DNA from: Carboxylicivirga litoralis
GTDB lineage: Bacteria; Bacteroidota; Bacteroidia; Bacteroidales; Marinilabiliaceae
Length of the DNA stretch: 64,000 nucleotides
Direction: 5' to 3'
Assembly (NCBI RefSeq): GCF_025499605.1
Contig: NZ_JAFMVC010000013.1
Span: 62,001 to 126,000 of the forward strand
Below, piece by piece: positions 45,191 to 54,167 of this stretch. Each line of letters begins with the position of its first letter. Within the stretch, counting starts at the first letter, position 1. Under the pieces are notes generated by a model, which saw only the letters and a program-made list of their open reading frames with translations, did not search any database and had not been told where the DNA came from. The translations under genes were made by a program, and so were the position numbers.

Positions 45191-47083
45191 ATGAAATGGA
45201 ATAATTTAAAACTGGGAATTAAATTTTTGATTTCCTTCGGCATTATTATCTCCTTGCTTTTGTTATCCGGCTTTTGGGCTATTAATGGTATTGGAGGTAT
45301 TGTATCAGATGCCAATGAAGTAATTGATGGCAACAAACTTCGCACAAATCTTGAAACAAAATATGTTGACCACCTGCTTTGGGCTAAAGATCTAAATCGT
45401 TTATTAACCGATGAAAATGTTACTGAAATAACAGTCCAAACCGATCCTCACCAGTGCGCTTTTGGCAAATGGTATTATGGAGAAGGCCGTAAAAATGCGG
45501 AAAAATTAGTCCCTGAGTTAAAACCAATATTTGATCAGTTTGAAGAACCACATCAGCATTTACACGAATCAGCCATTAAATTAGATCAAGTATTTGAGCA
45601 AATGGACTGGCGAATAACGGTTTTATTGAAACAAGCCGAATTAGACCATATCAATTGGATGAATAATGTAAAAGATGCCATCTTTATTAAAAAGGCCAAA
45701 AACATAAATGTTACTAAAGACCCTACTAAATGTAATTTTGGTAAATGGTTAAATTCTGAAGACCTAAAATTTCTTAAAGAAAGTCATCCTGAACTTGAAA
45801 ATATTTTACAAAGCATTTCTGAAAAACACGATAATCTTCACTCAAGCGTTTATCGAGCCGAATCATTTCTAAAACAAGGAAATCAAACACAAGCTGAGCA
45901 ATTCTTCAACACCACCATCAGGTCTAACACGAAAGCTGTTTTAACAGAATTATCCAAATTTGGTGAATGGACCGAGGTACATTTGCATGGAATGGATGAA
46001 GCCAATAGCATTTATCAGAATGAAACAATGCAACATCTGGAAACAATGGGACACCTCTTTGACCAAACGATTGAACAATCGAAGGATTATATATTAACAG
46101 ATGAAGCCATGCTGGAAAGGGCCAATTCTACTCGCTTGGTTGTTATATGGTTGATTATTGCAGCAGTTATTATTTCAGCAATACTAGCCTATTTAATTAC
46201 TATGAACCTGCTGAATCCTATTAAAAAATCAGTTGCTTTTGCAAATGAGATGGCCAAAGGTAATTTAACGGCAAAAGTAGATATAGACCACAACGATGAA
46301 ATTGGTCAACTAGCAAAGGCACTAAGCGACATGGCTTTGCAACTTCAAAGTATTGTAAGTAACATCAAAACCGGCTCAGATAACCTAGCTGTTGCCAGTC
46401 AACAAATGACGTCGGGTGCACAACAAATCTCTAACGGTGTTAACGAACAAGCTGCATCGGCTGAAGAAATATCATCATCGATGGAGGAAATGGCTTCAAA
46501 TATTCAGCAAACATCTGCTAATGCCAAGAGGGCATTATTGATTACAAATGAAACCAGCCAATCAATTGAAAGTATTGCTTCTGCATCAGAAAAAAACGTT
46601 GAATCGTCGAAAAATATCAATGATAAAATTAAAGCGATTGTTGATATAGCGGAGCAGACCAATATCCTGGCTCTTAACGCCGCAGTTGAGGCTGCACGAG
46701 CAGGTGAACAAGGTCGCGGTTTTACTGTAGTAGCTGCTGAAGTGAGAAAATTAGCAGAACGTAGTAAAGCAGCCGCACATGAGATTGTTGAATTAGCACA
46801 GGAAGGAACGCTCGTTTCTGAGAATTCCAATAATTTGTTAAAAGCCATTATACCTAATGTCAGAAATGCGTCCGAACTAGTACAAGAAATTTCAAGTGCC
46901 AGTTCTGAACAAGCTGAAGGGGTCAATCAGGTCAATTCTTCAATCCAACAATTTAGCCAGGTAACCCAGCAGAATGCCACTTCGGCTGAAGAAATGGCTG
47001 GAAGCTCCGAGGAGTTATCTAGCCAGGCAGGAGAACTGGATAATATGATTCAATTCTTCAAAGTTGATTCAACTGAGAAATAA
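45191..47083 (+). CDS. Methyl-accepting chemotaxis protein with two periplasmic CZB-like units
   Basis: The 630-aa receptor has a membrane helix near residues 10-33, a periplasmic part, a second helix near 315-338, a HAMP domain, then the cytoplasmic signalling hairpin ([20 protein letters not shown] and [16 protein letters not shown]). The periplasmic part contains two copies of the zinc-binding chemoreceptor pattern: DHLLWAKDL plus [11 protein letters not shown], and DHINWMNNV plus [11 protein letters not shown], each followed by HxxLH. CZB domains are usually cytoplasmic. The ligand may be zinc or hypochlorite, as in other CZB receptors. No che genes are adjacent. Confidence 0.88.
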   Translation: MKWNNLKLGIKFLISFGIIISLLLLSGFWAINGIGGIVSDANEVIDGNKLRTNLETKYVDHLLWAKDLNRLLTDENVTEITVQTDPHQCAFGKWYYGEGRKNAEKLVPELKPIFDQFEEPHQHLHESAIKLDQVFEQMDWRITVLLKQAELDHINWMNNVKDAIFIKKAKNINVTKDPTKCNFGKWLNSEDLKFLKESHPELENILQSISEKHDNLHSSVYRAESFLKQGNQTQAEQFFNTTIRSNTKAVLTELSKFGEWTEVHLHGMDEANSIYQNETMQHLETMGHLFDQTIEQSKDYILTDEAMLERANSTRLVVIWLIIAAVIISAILAYLITMNLLNPIKKSVAFANEMAKGNLTAKVDIDHNDEIGQLAKALSDMALQLQSIVSNIKTGSDNLAVASQQMTSGAQQISNGVNEQAASAEEISSSMEEMASNIQQTSANAKRALLITNETSQSIESIASASEKNVESSKNINDKIKAIVDIAEQTNILALNAAVEAARAGEQGRGFTVVAAEVRKLAERSKAAAHEIVELAQEGTLVSENSNNLLKAIIPNVRNASELVQEISSASSEQAEGVNQVNSSIQQFSQVTQQNATSAEEMAGSSEELSSQAGELDNMIQFFKVDSTEK

Positions 47084-47112
47084 ATTTCAAGCAGTAACAG
47101 AACAGGATATAA

Positions 47113-47145
47113 AAAAGAGAAGGATTTTGCCTTCTCTTTTCTTCT
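47113..47145 (+). terminator. Terminator after chemoreceptor gene
   Basis: A perfect 11-bp stem (AAAAGAGAAGG at 47113-47123 with CCTTCTCTTTT at 47130-47140) with a six-base loop ends in a T-rich tract. Confidence 0.88.
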
Positions 47146-47194
47146 GTTAACCCTTCTTGCCGTTTTGTCATTACTTTTCTCTGCAGGATTCTTT

Positions 47195-47202
47195 TATCTT
47201 TG
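47195..47202 (+). promoter_or_regulatory. -7 box upstream of murB
   Basis: TATCTTTG matches TAnnTTTG 20 bases before the murB ATG at 47222. It also argues against a longer murB frame beginning at 47165, which would place the promoter inside the gene. Confidence 0.6.
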
Positions 47203-47221
47203 TTGGTTCAATAATATAGAA

Positions 47222-48235
47222 ATGATAAATACCACAAATAAGGTTGATCTTAGTACCTATAATACCTTTGGCATAAAAGCTACAGCAAAAGAATTGATAG
47301 CCTGCCATACAGTTGAATCTATTAAAGAAGCCCTTCATTATCTAAGAGAGAATCCTCAGCCATACTTTATACTAGGAGGTGGTAGTAATATTTTATTCTG
47401 CAATGATTTCGATGGACTCATCATTCATCCGCAACTATCAACTATTGAACTTATTAAAGAAGATGAAAGTCATGTATGGATTGAAGTTGGGGCTGGTGTT
47501 GAATGGGATGTCTTTATAGAACACTGTGTTAATAACAAGTGGTATGGTTTAGAGAACCTTTCTTATATACCAGGCAATGTGGGGGCATCTCCAGTACAAA
47601 ATATTGGAGCTTACGGTGTAGAAGCAAAAGATTGTATTGAAACAGTGAAAGGTTTTTATATCGAAAATGCAGAAGCTTTTGAACTAAGTAATGCCGATTG
47701 CCACTTTGCCTATCGCCAAAGCATTTTCAAATCAGAGTTGAAAAATAAAATCATCATCAGCTCTGTGGTTTATAAACTCAATAAAACTGAAAGCTACACG
47801 CTCGATTACGGCCCTGTAAAAGAAGAGGTAGAAAAAAAAGGGGTGATTAGTTTAAAAAATGTTCGCCAAACCATAATTGGAATAAGAAAAAGCAAATTAC
47901 CGGAGCCGGAAGAATTGGGCAATGCCGGTTCATTCTTTAAAAATCCAATTATTGAAGTGGACCACTTTTTACAACTACAAAATCAATTTGAATCGATACC
48001 CAATTATCCGATAGACAGCAAGCATATTAAAGTACCAGCTGGCTGGTTAATTGAACAAACAGGATGGAAAGGCAAAGCCATTGGTGATGCAGCCGTGCAT
48101 AATAAACAGGCGCTGGTTCTCGTTAATAAAGGAAACGCGAGTGGACAGGATATTTTAAATTTGGCACAACAAATTATAGAAGATGTCAAAAAAAAGTTTG
48201 GTATTTCCATTGAACCAGAAGTCAACATTCTCTAA
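47222..48235 (+). CDS. murB: UDP-N-acetylenolpyruvoylglucosamine reductase
   Basis: The ATG at 47222 gives 337 aa; the conserved YNTFGIKA lies near the new N-terminus. FAD-binding motifs are FILGGGSNILF and GLENLSYIPGNVGASPVQNIGAYG. The proton donor Ser is in NAGSFFKNPI, and the C-terminal Glu in SIEPEVNIL. It reduces UDP-GlcNAc-enolpyruvate to UDP-MurNAc in peptidoglycan synthesis. This is the longer type I MurB. It leads a plus-strand cell-wall group with mltG. Confidence 0.95.
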   Translation: MINTTNKVDLSTYNTFGIKATAKELIACHTVESIKEALHYLRENPQPYFILGGGSNILFCNDFDGLIIHPQLSTIELIKEDESHVWIEVGAGVEWDVFIEHCVNNKWYGLENLSYIPGNVGASPVQNIGAYGVEAKDCIETVKGFYIENAEAFELSNADCHFAYRQSIFKSELKNKIIISSVVYKLNKTESYTLDYGPVKEEVEKKGVISLKNVRQTIIGIRKSKLPEPEELGNAGSFFKNPIIEVDHFLQLQNQFESIPNYPIDSKHIKVPAGWLIEQTGWKGKAIGDAAVHNKQALVLVNKGNASGQDILNLAQQIIEDVKKKFGISIEPEVNIL

Positions 48236-48273
48236 TTTGAGCTTGTTTTAAAATAAAACCTTAATCGAAAATC

Positions 48274-49341
48274 ATGTCAATAAAGCAACGAAGCAAAAGC
48301 AATAAACCCAACAAGCTATTGATGCGCCTCATATATGCAGCATTACTGTTCATTGTAGTGGCAATATTTGTAGGTAAATCGTTTTATAATAAAATATACG
48401 CCCCGAATATTACAGTAGCTGAAGGTACTGAATACTTTTACATCCCTACAGGTTCCGATTTTGAAGATGTGTGTATAGCGCTAGAAGAAGCGGGTTACTT
48501 GAAAGATGTTGATGGTTTTAAATGGGTAGCTGAGCAAAAAAACTATATTAATATTAAACCCGGACGTTATCGTATTAAGAATAACTGGACTAATAATGAT
48601 TTGGTTAATACACTACGCTCAGGCAATCAAACGCCAGTAAAAGTGACTTTTAATAACATCCGAACAATGGCTGAGTTGGCGGGCGAAGTAAGTGATTATT
48701 TAGAGTGTGACAGTATTGAACTTTTGGAAACACTTAACAAAGAATCTCTTTTTAAAGAATGGGGCTTTAGTAAAGCAACATCACCAGCTTTGTTCATTCC
48801 TAATACATACGAATTCTGGTGGAATACATCACCTGAAGGTTTTATAAAGCGCATGCACAAGGAATATAAAAAGTTCTGGACAGCTCAGCGCATCGATAAA
48901 GCAAAGCAAGCAGGGCTTACTCCTGTTGAAGTTAGCACACTGGCAGCCATTGTTGATGAAGAAACCATCAAAAATGATGAAAAACCTAAGGTAGCCGGAT
49001 TATACATTAATCGCCTCAATAAAAACATTCGCTTACAGGCCGATCCAACCATTAAATATGCCATTGGCGATTTTTCCATTCAACGAGTCCTGACGAAAGA
49101 TTTAAAAACCGACTCGCCATATAACACCTACAAATATGCCGGTCTGCCTCCAGGTCCTATCCGGATTCCATCGGTTTCGGGCATTGACGCTGTATTAAAT
49201 TACACGAAACACAAATACCTGTATATGTGTGCTAAAGAAGATTTTTCAGGCTATCATAACTTTGCAAAAACACTGAAGCAGCACAATATCAATGCAGCCA
49301 AGTTTCAACGAGCACTTAACTCAAACCGGATATATCGATAA
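48274..49341 (+). CDS. mltG: Endolytic murein transglycosylase MltG
   Basis: The 355-aa protein has a basic N-terminus, one membrane helix (about 17-36), a LysM-like small domain, and the YceG/MltG catalytic domain with LAAIVDEETIKNDEKPKVAGLYINRL and LQADPTIKYAIGD. The family motif is usually IVExET; here the first acidic residue is Asp. MltG cuts nascent glycan strands in the periplasm. It follows murB by 38 bases. Confidence 0.92.
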   Translation: MSIKQRSKSNKPNKLLMRLIYAALLFIVVAIFVGKSFYNKIYAPNITVAEGTEYFYIPTGSDFEDVCIALEEAGYLKDVDGFKWVAEQKNYINIKPGRYRIKNNWTNNDLVNTLRSGNQTPVKVTFNNIRTMAELAGEVSDYLECDSIELLETLNKESLFKEWGFSKATSPALFIPNTYEFWWNTSPEGFIKRMHKEYKKFWTAQRIDKAKQAGLTPVEVSTLAAIVDEETIKNDEKPKVAGLYINRLNKNIRLQADPTIKYAIGDFSIQRVLTKDLKTDSPYNTYKYAGLPPGPIRIPSVSGIDAVLNYTKHKYLYMCAKEDFSGYHNFAKTLKQHNINAAKFQRALNSNRIYR

Positions 49342-49423
49342 TTGAAGCCGATTCGTTCTTTTGTTTCAAAATGATTATTTTAAGCTTTTATAATTGCTTC
49401 ATCTTACAATTAAACCTTATGCT

Positions 49424-50056
49424 ATGAAACAAGATAAGCGAGAAATACTCATCAAAATTCGAAATTATCTACGCAGGAAAAAGGCCAATAAAATAAATCT
49501 ATTGGAAATTTGTCAAGAGCTGAATTACGAGTTAAACGAAATAACAACCTGGGCTTCAACACCAGAATCGTTAATTGAACAGATACTTGATTTAAAAAGT
49601 CAGGAATTAATGGATGTGCTTGACTACGACAAATATAAATCGGAAAATGCCGTTGATAGCATGGTCATTAGCGGCCAGGAAATTTACGAACGTTTCGAGC
49701 AACTGTCTCCTGCAAATTACGTGTTTATTGCTGATATTAATCCAGAGCTGTACCGAAACTGCCAAAACAAAAAATTTGAATTAATTCGTAAGCACCTGAG
49801 CAACAATATAGATAAAGGACAAGAAACCGGCGAGTATAAAGCAAACCTTAATAAAGGTATGATTCTTGATAAATACATAAAACGAATAAAAGAAATACAT
49901 AAGCCTGAATTTTTAAAATCTGAACATTTCACCTTCTCTAATGTTTTCAGCAATATTTTTGAAGATTATTTAGAAGAAGTAGCAACAGAAGAAAATTGGA
50001 ATTATTTTCGCAAACGCAAACAATTTTATGAAGCTATCAGCTTCATTAATCGATAA
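49424..50056 (+). CDS. TetR-like regulator, divergent
   Basis: From the ATG at 49424 the product is 210 aa. The first 50 residues can form a TetR-type helix-turn-helix (NLLEICQELNYELNEITTWASTPESLIEQIL), though the turn is poorly conserved. The rest is helical, like a TetR ligand domain. It precedes the SPOR lipoprotein by 16 bases. It may be a regulator that lost strong DNA-binding features, or a protein of similar shape. Confidence in the family is moderate. Confidence 0.55.
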   Translation: MKQDKREILIKIRNYLRRKKANKINLLEICQELNYELNEITTWASTPESLIEQILDLKSQELMDVLDYDKYKSENAVDSMVISGQEIYERFEQLSPANYVFIADINPELYRNCQNKKFELIRKHLSNNIDKGQETGEYKANLNKGMILDKYIKRIKEIHKPEFLKSEHFTFSNVFSNIFEDYLEEVATEENWNYFRKRKQFYEAISFINR

Positions 50057-50072
50057 TATTAAAACCATTCAA

Positions 50073-50525
50073 ATGCAACTATTTAAATTCTTAACATTAG
50101 CTTTCATCTCACTATCGATTGTTTCTTGTGCATCGCTAAATGGCGGTTCGTCTAGTTTTGACGATAGCGACAGCCCCTATATAAAAGAAGAAACAACACC
50201 TGTTGTTAAAGAGCAACCAACACCCAAACCTGAAAAAATTGTGGTGAAGGAAGAAAAAGTAACTGTTATTGATGATAAAAGTGCTGAAGTTTATAAATAC
50301 TACGTCATAATTGGCTCTTTCCGCGTTTTGGAAAATGCTCAGAACTATAAAAAACAATTGATTGAAGAAGGTTTTTTACCGGTTCTGCTTGAAAACGAAA
50401 ATGGCTTGTACCGTGTCTCTGTCTCGGCCTACAACGAAGAAGATACTGCCCGTTTTAAGATTGGCTCCATCCGCCAGAAGTTTGAAAAGTATAATGATGT
50501 TTGGTTGCTAATTCGTAAAGCATAA
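50073..50525 (+). CDS. SPOR-domain lipoprotein
   Basis: I start at 50073 (150 aa), which gives a lipoprotein signal ending SIVSC near residue 19; an earlier ATG in the TetR-like gene would destroy it. A Pro/Lys/Glu-rich linker (about 35-70) leads to a SPOR domain (about 75-150, with YYVIIGSFRVLENAQNYKKQL and VWLLIRK). SPOR domains bind denuded glycan at division or remodelling sites. The cell-wall neighbours murB and mltG fit this. Confidence 0.88.
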   Translation: MQLFKFLTLAFISLSIVSCASLNGGSSSFDDSDSPYIKEETTPVVKEQPTPKPEKIVVKEEKVTVIDDKSAEVYKYYVIIGSFRVLENAQNYKKQLIEEGFLPVLLENENGLYRVSVSAYNEEDTARFKIGSIRQKFEKYNDVWLLIRKA

Positions 50526-50547
50526 GCATTATTAAGAAATTACGATG

Positions 50548-50578
50548 AGCCGGTTCAATTATGTTCCGGCTTTTTTTA
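50548..50578 (+). terminator. Terminator after SPOR lipoprotein gene
   Basis: AGCCGG (50548-50553) pairs with CCGGCT (50566-50571) and is followed by seven T. Confidence 0.85.
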
Positions 50579-50643
50579 TGCCTTCAACATCAATAAACGA
50601 CACATATCATGATAATTATTCTTTCTACTCCTTAACTTTTTCC

Positions 50644-50651
50644 TATTTTTG
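50644..50651 (+). promoter_or_regulatory. -7 box upstream of the flavodiiron gene
   Basis: TATTTTTG matches TAnnTTTG, 49 bases before the ATG at 50700; a -33 TTTG is not clear. Confidence 0.5.
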
Positions 50652-50699
50652 CGCATTCAAATACCGAAATAAACTAGATAAAATATAAACCAGACAAAT

Positions 50700-51896
50700 A
50701 TGTACAGACCGGTAAATCTTTCTGAAGATATTTTTTACGTTGGTGTAAATGATCGTCGCACAAGCTTATTTGAAAACATGTGGCCACTTGATCGTGGTGT
50801 TTCTTACAACTCATATGTTATTGCCGACGAAAAAGTAGCTATTATTGATACTGTTGAAGCAGGACATTTCGAAAAATGGATTGCAAAAGTAAGAGCTATA
50901 TTAAATGGCCGAGCAGTTGATTACCTTGTAGTCAACCATATGGAACCTGATCATTCAGGCGCTATACGCATTTTAACTGAATTGTATCCTGAAATGAAAA
51001 TTGTTGGCAACAAAAAAACGGTTCCAATGATTGAAGGATATTACGGTATCAATAGCAACTTCGAAATTGTTAAAGAAGGCGACAGCATCGATCTTGGTAA
51101 AAATAAACTGACTTTCTATACTGTTCCAATGGTACACTGGCCAGAGTCGATGGTTTGTTTTGAAGAAACCAATCAAATCCTCTTCTCGTCTGATGCTTTC
51201 GGTAGCTTCGGCACACTTGATGGTGGCATTTTCGACGATGAACTAAACTTTGAGCATTACATTGACGAAATGCGACGCTACTACTCTAACATTGTTGGAA
51301 AGTATGGCAATCCAGTGCAAAAAGCACTTCAAAAATTAGGCAGTCTGGATTTAAAAATGGTGGCTCCTTCACACGGCCCTATTTACCGTGAAAACATTGC
51401 CCGCATGATTGAAATGTACGATCAATGGAGCAAATACGAAGGTGAAGAAGGGGTAGTTGTCGCTTATGCTTCGATGTATGGAAATACTGAGGAAATGGCC
51501 GAAGTAACAGCCCGTGCTTTAACAGAAAGTGGCATTAAAAATGTTCGTGTTTATGATGTAAGTAAAACACATCCATCCTACATCATTTCTGACATCTTTA
51601 AATACAAAGGTATCATTCTTGGTAGCCCAACCTACAGCAATGAATTACACCCTAACATGGAAGCTTTAACTAACAAGCTTCAGCACATGGGTGTTGTTAA
51701 TCATTATTTTGGAGTATTAGGTTCATTCACCTGGGCAGGTGCTTCGGTTAAGAAGTTGCGCGAAGTTGGCGAAAACCTTAAATGGGAAGAAGTAGCCGAT
51801 GCGGTGGAAGAAAAGCATGCATTAAAAGAAGACAAATACGAAGCCTGCTGGCAATTAGGTGTTGCCATGGCTGCAAAGCTTAAAGCAAACAGATAG
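50700..51896 (+). CDS. Flavodiiron protein (A-type flavoprotein, FprA-like)
   Basis: The 398-aa protein has an N-terminal metallo-beta-lactamase-like di-iron domain with all expected ligands: His80, Glu82, Asp84 and His85 in NHMEPDHSG, His146, Asp165 in SSDAFGSFG and His225 in APSHGPIY. A C-terminal flavodoxin domain follows (from YASMYGNTEEMAE, about residue 255). It reduces oxygen to water and/or NO to N2O using electrons from rubredoxin or ferredoxin, and is typical of anaerobes. It is flanked by terminators on both sides and is probably monocistronic. Confidence 0.93.
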   Translation: MYRPVNLSEDIFYVGVNDRRTSLFENMWPLDRGVSYNSYVIADEKVAIIDTVEAGHFEKWIAKVRAILNGRAVDYLVVNHMEPDHSGAIRILTELYPEMKIVGNKKTVPMIEGYYGINSNFEIVKEGDSIDLGKNKLTFYTVPMVHWPESMVCFEETNQILFSSDAFGSFGTLDGGIFDDELNFEHYIDEMRRYYSNIVGKYGNPVQKALQKLGSLDLKMVAPSHGPIYRENIARMIEMYDQWSKYEGEEGVVVAYASMYGNTEEMAEVTARALTESGIKNVRVYDVSKTHPSYIISDIFKYKGIILGSPTYSNELHPNMEALTNKLQHMGVVNHYFGVLGSFTWAGASVKKLREVGENLKWEEVADAVEEKHALKEDKYEACWQLGVAMAAKLKANR

Positions 51897-51918
51897 AAGT
51901 TATCTCAAAAGATATGGA

Positions 51919-51948
51919 AGGGCAATCAGCAATGGTTGCTCTTTTTTT
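51919..51948 (+). terminator. Terminator after flavodiiron gene
   Basis: AGGGCAATC (51919-51927) pairs with GGTTGCTCT (51934-51942) with some G-U pairs, then a T-run. Confidence 0.75.
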
Positions 51949-51983
51949 GTGTTGATACAACAAAAGAACATATCCAAACAACA

Positions 51984-52013
51984 AAGAAAAGCCCGGAGTT
52001 TTCAACTCCAGGC
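51984..52013 (-). terminator. Terminator after NagB/PIG-L gene
   Basis: GCCCGGAGTT (51991-52000) pairs with AACTCCAGGC (52004-52013), with one mismatch and a three-base loop, and the minus strand runs into a T-rich tract. Confidence 0.75.
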
Positions 52014-52034
52014 CTATCATCAATTATTAAAATC

Positions 52035-54017
52035 TTATAAAAACTCGTACCGTACAAAGGCTTCAAACGCCTCATATTCGGCCATACCTAATTCGTTATA
52101 TAATTGAGCCGTTCCACGATTACGGTCTTCTGCACGTTGCCAGAATTCACGGTTATCACCTCCAAGGAACATCGCTCCGTCTTTTTGTGATTGGTGCTTG
52201 AAAATGGCATTACGCTTACGCATCAACTCATCCGGACTGATTGGCACCGCCATTTCAATGTTATGGATTTCCCACTCGTGCCATGCACCACGGTATAACC
52301 ATACCCAACAGTCTTTCATCCAAGTTTCTTTCTTTAACACGTCAATGGCCTGGAAAATGGCATCCAAACAAACCCGGTGCGTTCCGTGTGGATCAGATAA
52401 GTCACCGGCTGCAAAAATCTGATGTGGTTTTACTTCTTTTATCAAATCAGCAACAATCTTCACATCTGCTTTGCCCATCGGATGCTTTTCAACACTTCCT
52501 GATTCATAGAAAGGAAGATTTAGGAAATGTACATTCTCATCCTTCACATTGGCATAACGACATCCGGCTTTGGCCTCTCCAACGCGAATCAAGCCTTTAA
52601 TACGACGTACTTCAGGTAAATCAATCTGATCAGCTTTTTTGTTAGCTAAAAACTTGCGAATCTTATCGTGCTCGGCCCTAATTTTCTTATCGTCCTCAGT
52701 CAAACCGCTAGTGTAATCCCCAATAAAATCGAGATAACGCAACACATCATCGTCTGATACGGCAATACTACCCGACACCTGGTAAGCCACATGTACTTCA
52801 TGCCCCTGATCAACCAAACGCAACATAGTACCTCCCATCGAAATCACATCATCATCGGGGTGCGGACTAAAAATAATAACACGTTTCTTTTCAGGCGATT
52901 TACGCTCAGGACGGTTTGTGTCATCAGCATTAGGTTTTCCTCCTGGCCAACCGGTAATGGTATGCTGTAATTCATTAAAGATGCGAATATTAGTTTGGTA
53001 AGCCGAACCTCTTTCAGCCAAGATATCCCCCATCCCGTTATCATTGTAATCGCGATCGGTTAGCTTTAAAATTGGTTTCTTCACTTTTTGGCACAACCAA
53101 AGAACAGCTTTTTTAATCAAGCGATCGTCCCACTCCACACTATCAATCAACCAAGGCGTTTGTACACGAATCAAATCAGCTGCCGCAGCTTCGTCAACAA
53201 TCATCTTACAGTTTTCATGCTTTTGCAGGAACGACGCAGGAATCTCTTCAGTCATTCCACCTTCAATGGTTTTCTTTAAAATAGCAGCTTTACCTTCACC
53301 CCAGGCTAATACTCGCACACGCTTAGCATTTAAAATGGTTTTAATACCCATTGTAATGGCTTTACGTGGCGAATTATCCATACCAAAGAAGTCTGAAGCT
53401 GCTTCGGTGCGGGTAATATTATCAAGAGGAACGATACGTGTTAAGGAGTTGGCTGAAGAACCTGGTTCATTTAGTCCAATATGTCCGGTACGACCAATAC
53501 CCAAAATCTGCATATCAATACCACCTACCTTTTGAATCTTTTCTTCAAAAGCATGGCAGAATTCATAAATTTTTTCCTGAGGAATAGTACTATCAAGGTA
53601 GTTTATATTCTCATCCGGAATATCAATATGATTAAAAAACTTTTCGCGAATATTGCGATTGAAACTTTGTAAAGCGCTTGGTGTAATCGGATAATACTCC
53701 ATTACACTAAAAACAATCACATTCTTAAAACTCAGCTCTTCCTCCTTGTGCATTCGAACCAACTCAGAGTATACCTCACTTGGCGCTGATCCAACAGCAA
53801 GTCCTAATACACACTTTCCGCCTTCAAGCTCTTTAATTTTAATAATTGAAGCTATCTCTGATGCAACAGCTTTAGAGCCTTCAGTCGAAGAGCCATAAAT
53901 TTTTGTTGAGATTTTCTCATGCTTTGTAATTAAAGCCCGCAGATAAGGATCATCGTGATAACCTTCATTCTTGAATTTCCCGGCTGGGGAAATTTTTTGA
54001 TTGAATTTTACTATCAT
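52035..54017 (-). CDS. NagB/PIG-L fusion: glucosamine-6-phosphate deaminase plus deacetylase-like domain
   Basis: The ATG at 54017 gives 660 aa; an earlier one adds 14 non-conserved residues. Residues 1-300 form a NagB isomerase/deaminase domain, with GIGRTGHIGLNEPGS containing the catalytic His and conserved Asp/Glu. After a linker, about 385-640 is a LmbE/PIG-L-type zinc deacetylase: FSPHPDDDVISMGGT and a DPHGTH near residue 550. The fusion could deacetylate and deaminate an amino sugar, though the order of reactions is inferred. Such fusions are common in Bacteroidota. Confidence 0.88.
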   Translation of the reverse strand: MIVKFNQKISPAGKFKNEGYHDDPYLRALITKHEKISTKIYGSSTEGSKAVASEIASIIKIKELEGGKCVLGLAVGSAPSEVYSELVRMHKEEELSFKNVIVFSVMEYYPITPSALQSFNRNIREKFFNHIDIPDENINYLDSTIPQEKIYEFCHAFEEKIQKVGGIDMQILGIGRTGHIGLNEPGSSANSLTRIVPLDNITRTEAASDFFGMDNSPRKAITMGIKTILNAKRVRVLAWGEGKAAILKKTIEGGMTEEIPASFLQKHENCKMIVDEAAAADLIRVQTPWLIDSVEWDDRLIKKAVLWLCQKVKKPILKLTDRDYNDNGMGDILAERGSAYQTNIRIFNELQHTITGWPGGKPNADDTNRPERKSPEKKRVIIFSPHPDDDVISMGGTMLRLVDQGHEVHVAYQVSGSIAVSDDDVLRYLDFIGDYTSGLTEDDKKIRAEHDKIRKFLANKKADQIDLPEVRRIKGLIRVGEAKAGCRYANVKDENVHFLNLPFYESGSVEKHPMGKADVKIVADLIKEVKPHQIFAAGDLSDPHGTHRVCLDAIFQAIDVLKKETWMKDCWVWLYRGAWHEWEIHNIEMAVPISPDELMRKRNAIFKHQSQKDGAMFLGGDNREFWQRAEDRNRGTAQLYNELGMAEYEAFEAFVRYEFL

Positions 54018-54167
54018 AACTACTCTAAATTGAAGTTTTGTGGTTTTAGATTGATGCAAATTTACAATTTATAATCAGTAAAAATAAAAAAAATAGAAAG
54101 TTTTAATAACCATTTTAAGATAATTTAAAAGTTACCGAAACTTTCACATGATTATTTAACAAGAAAC

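Noticed and set aside
47165-47221. Longer murB start
   Set aside because: The -7 box TATCTTTG lies inside it, and conserved MurB sequence begins only after the ATG at 47222.
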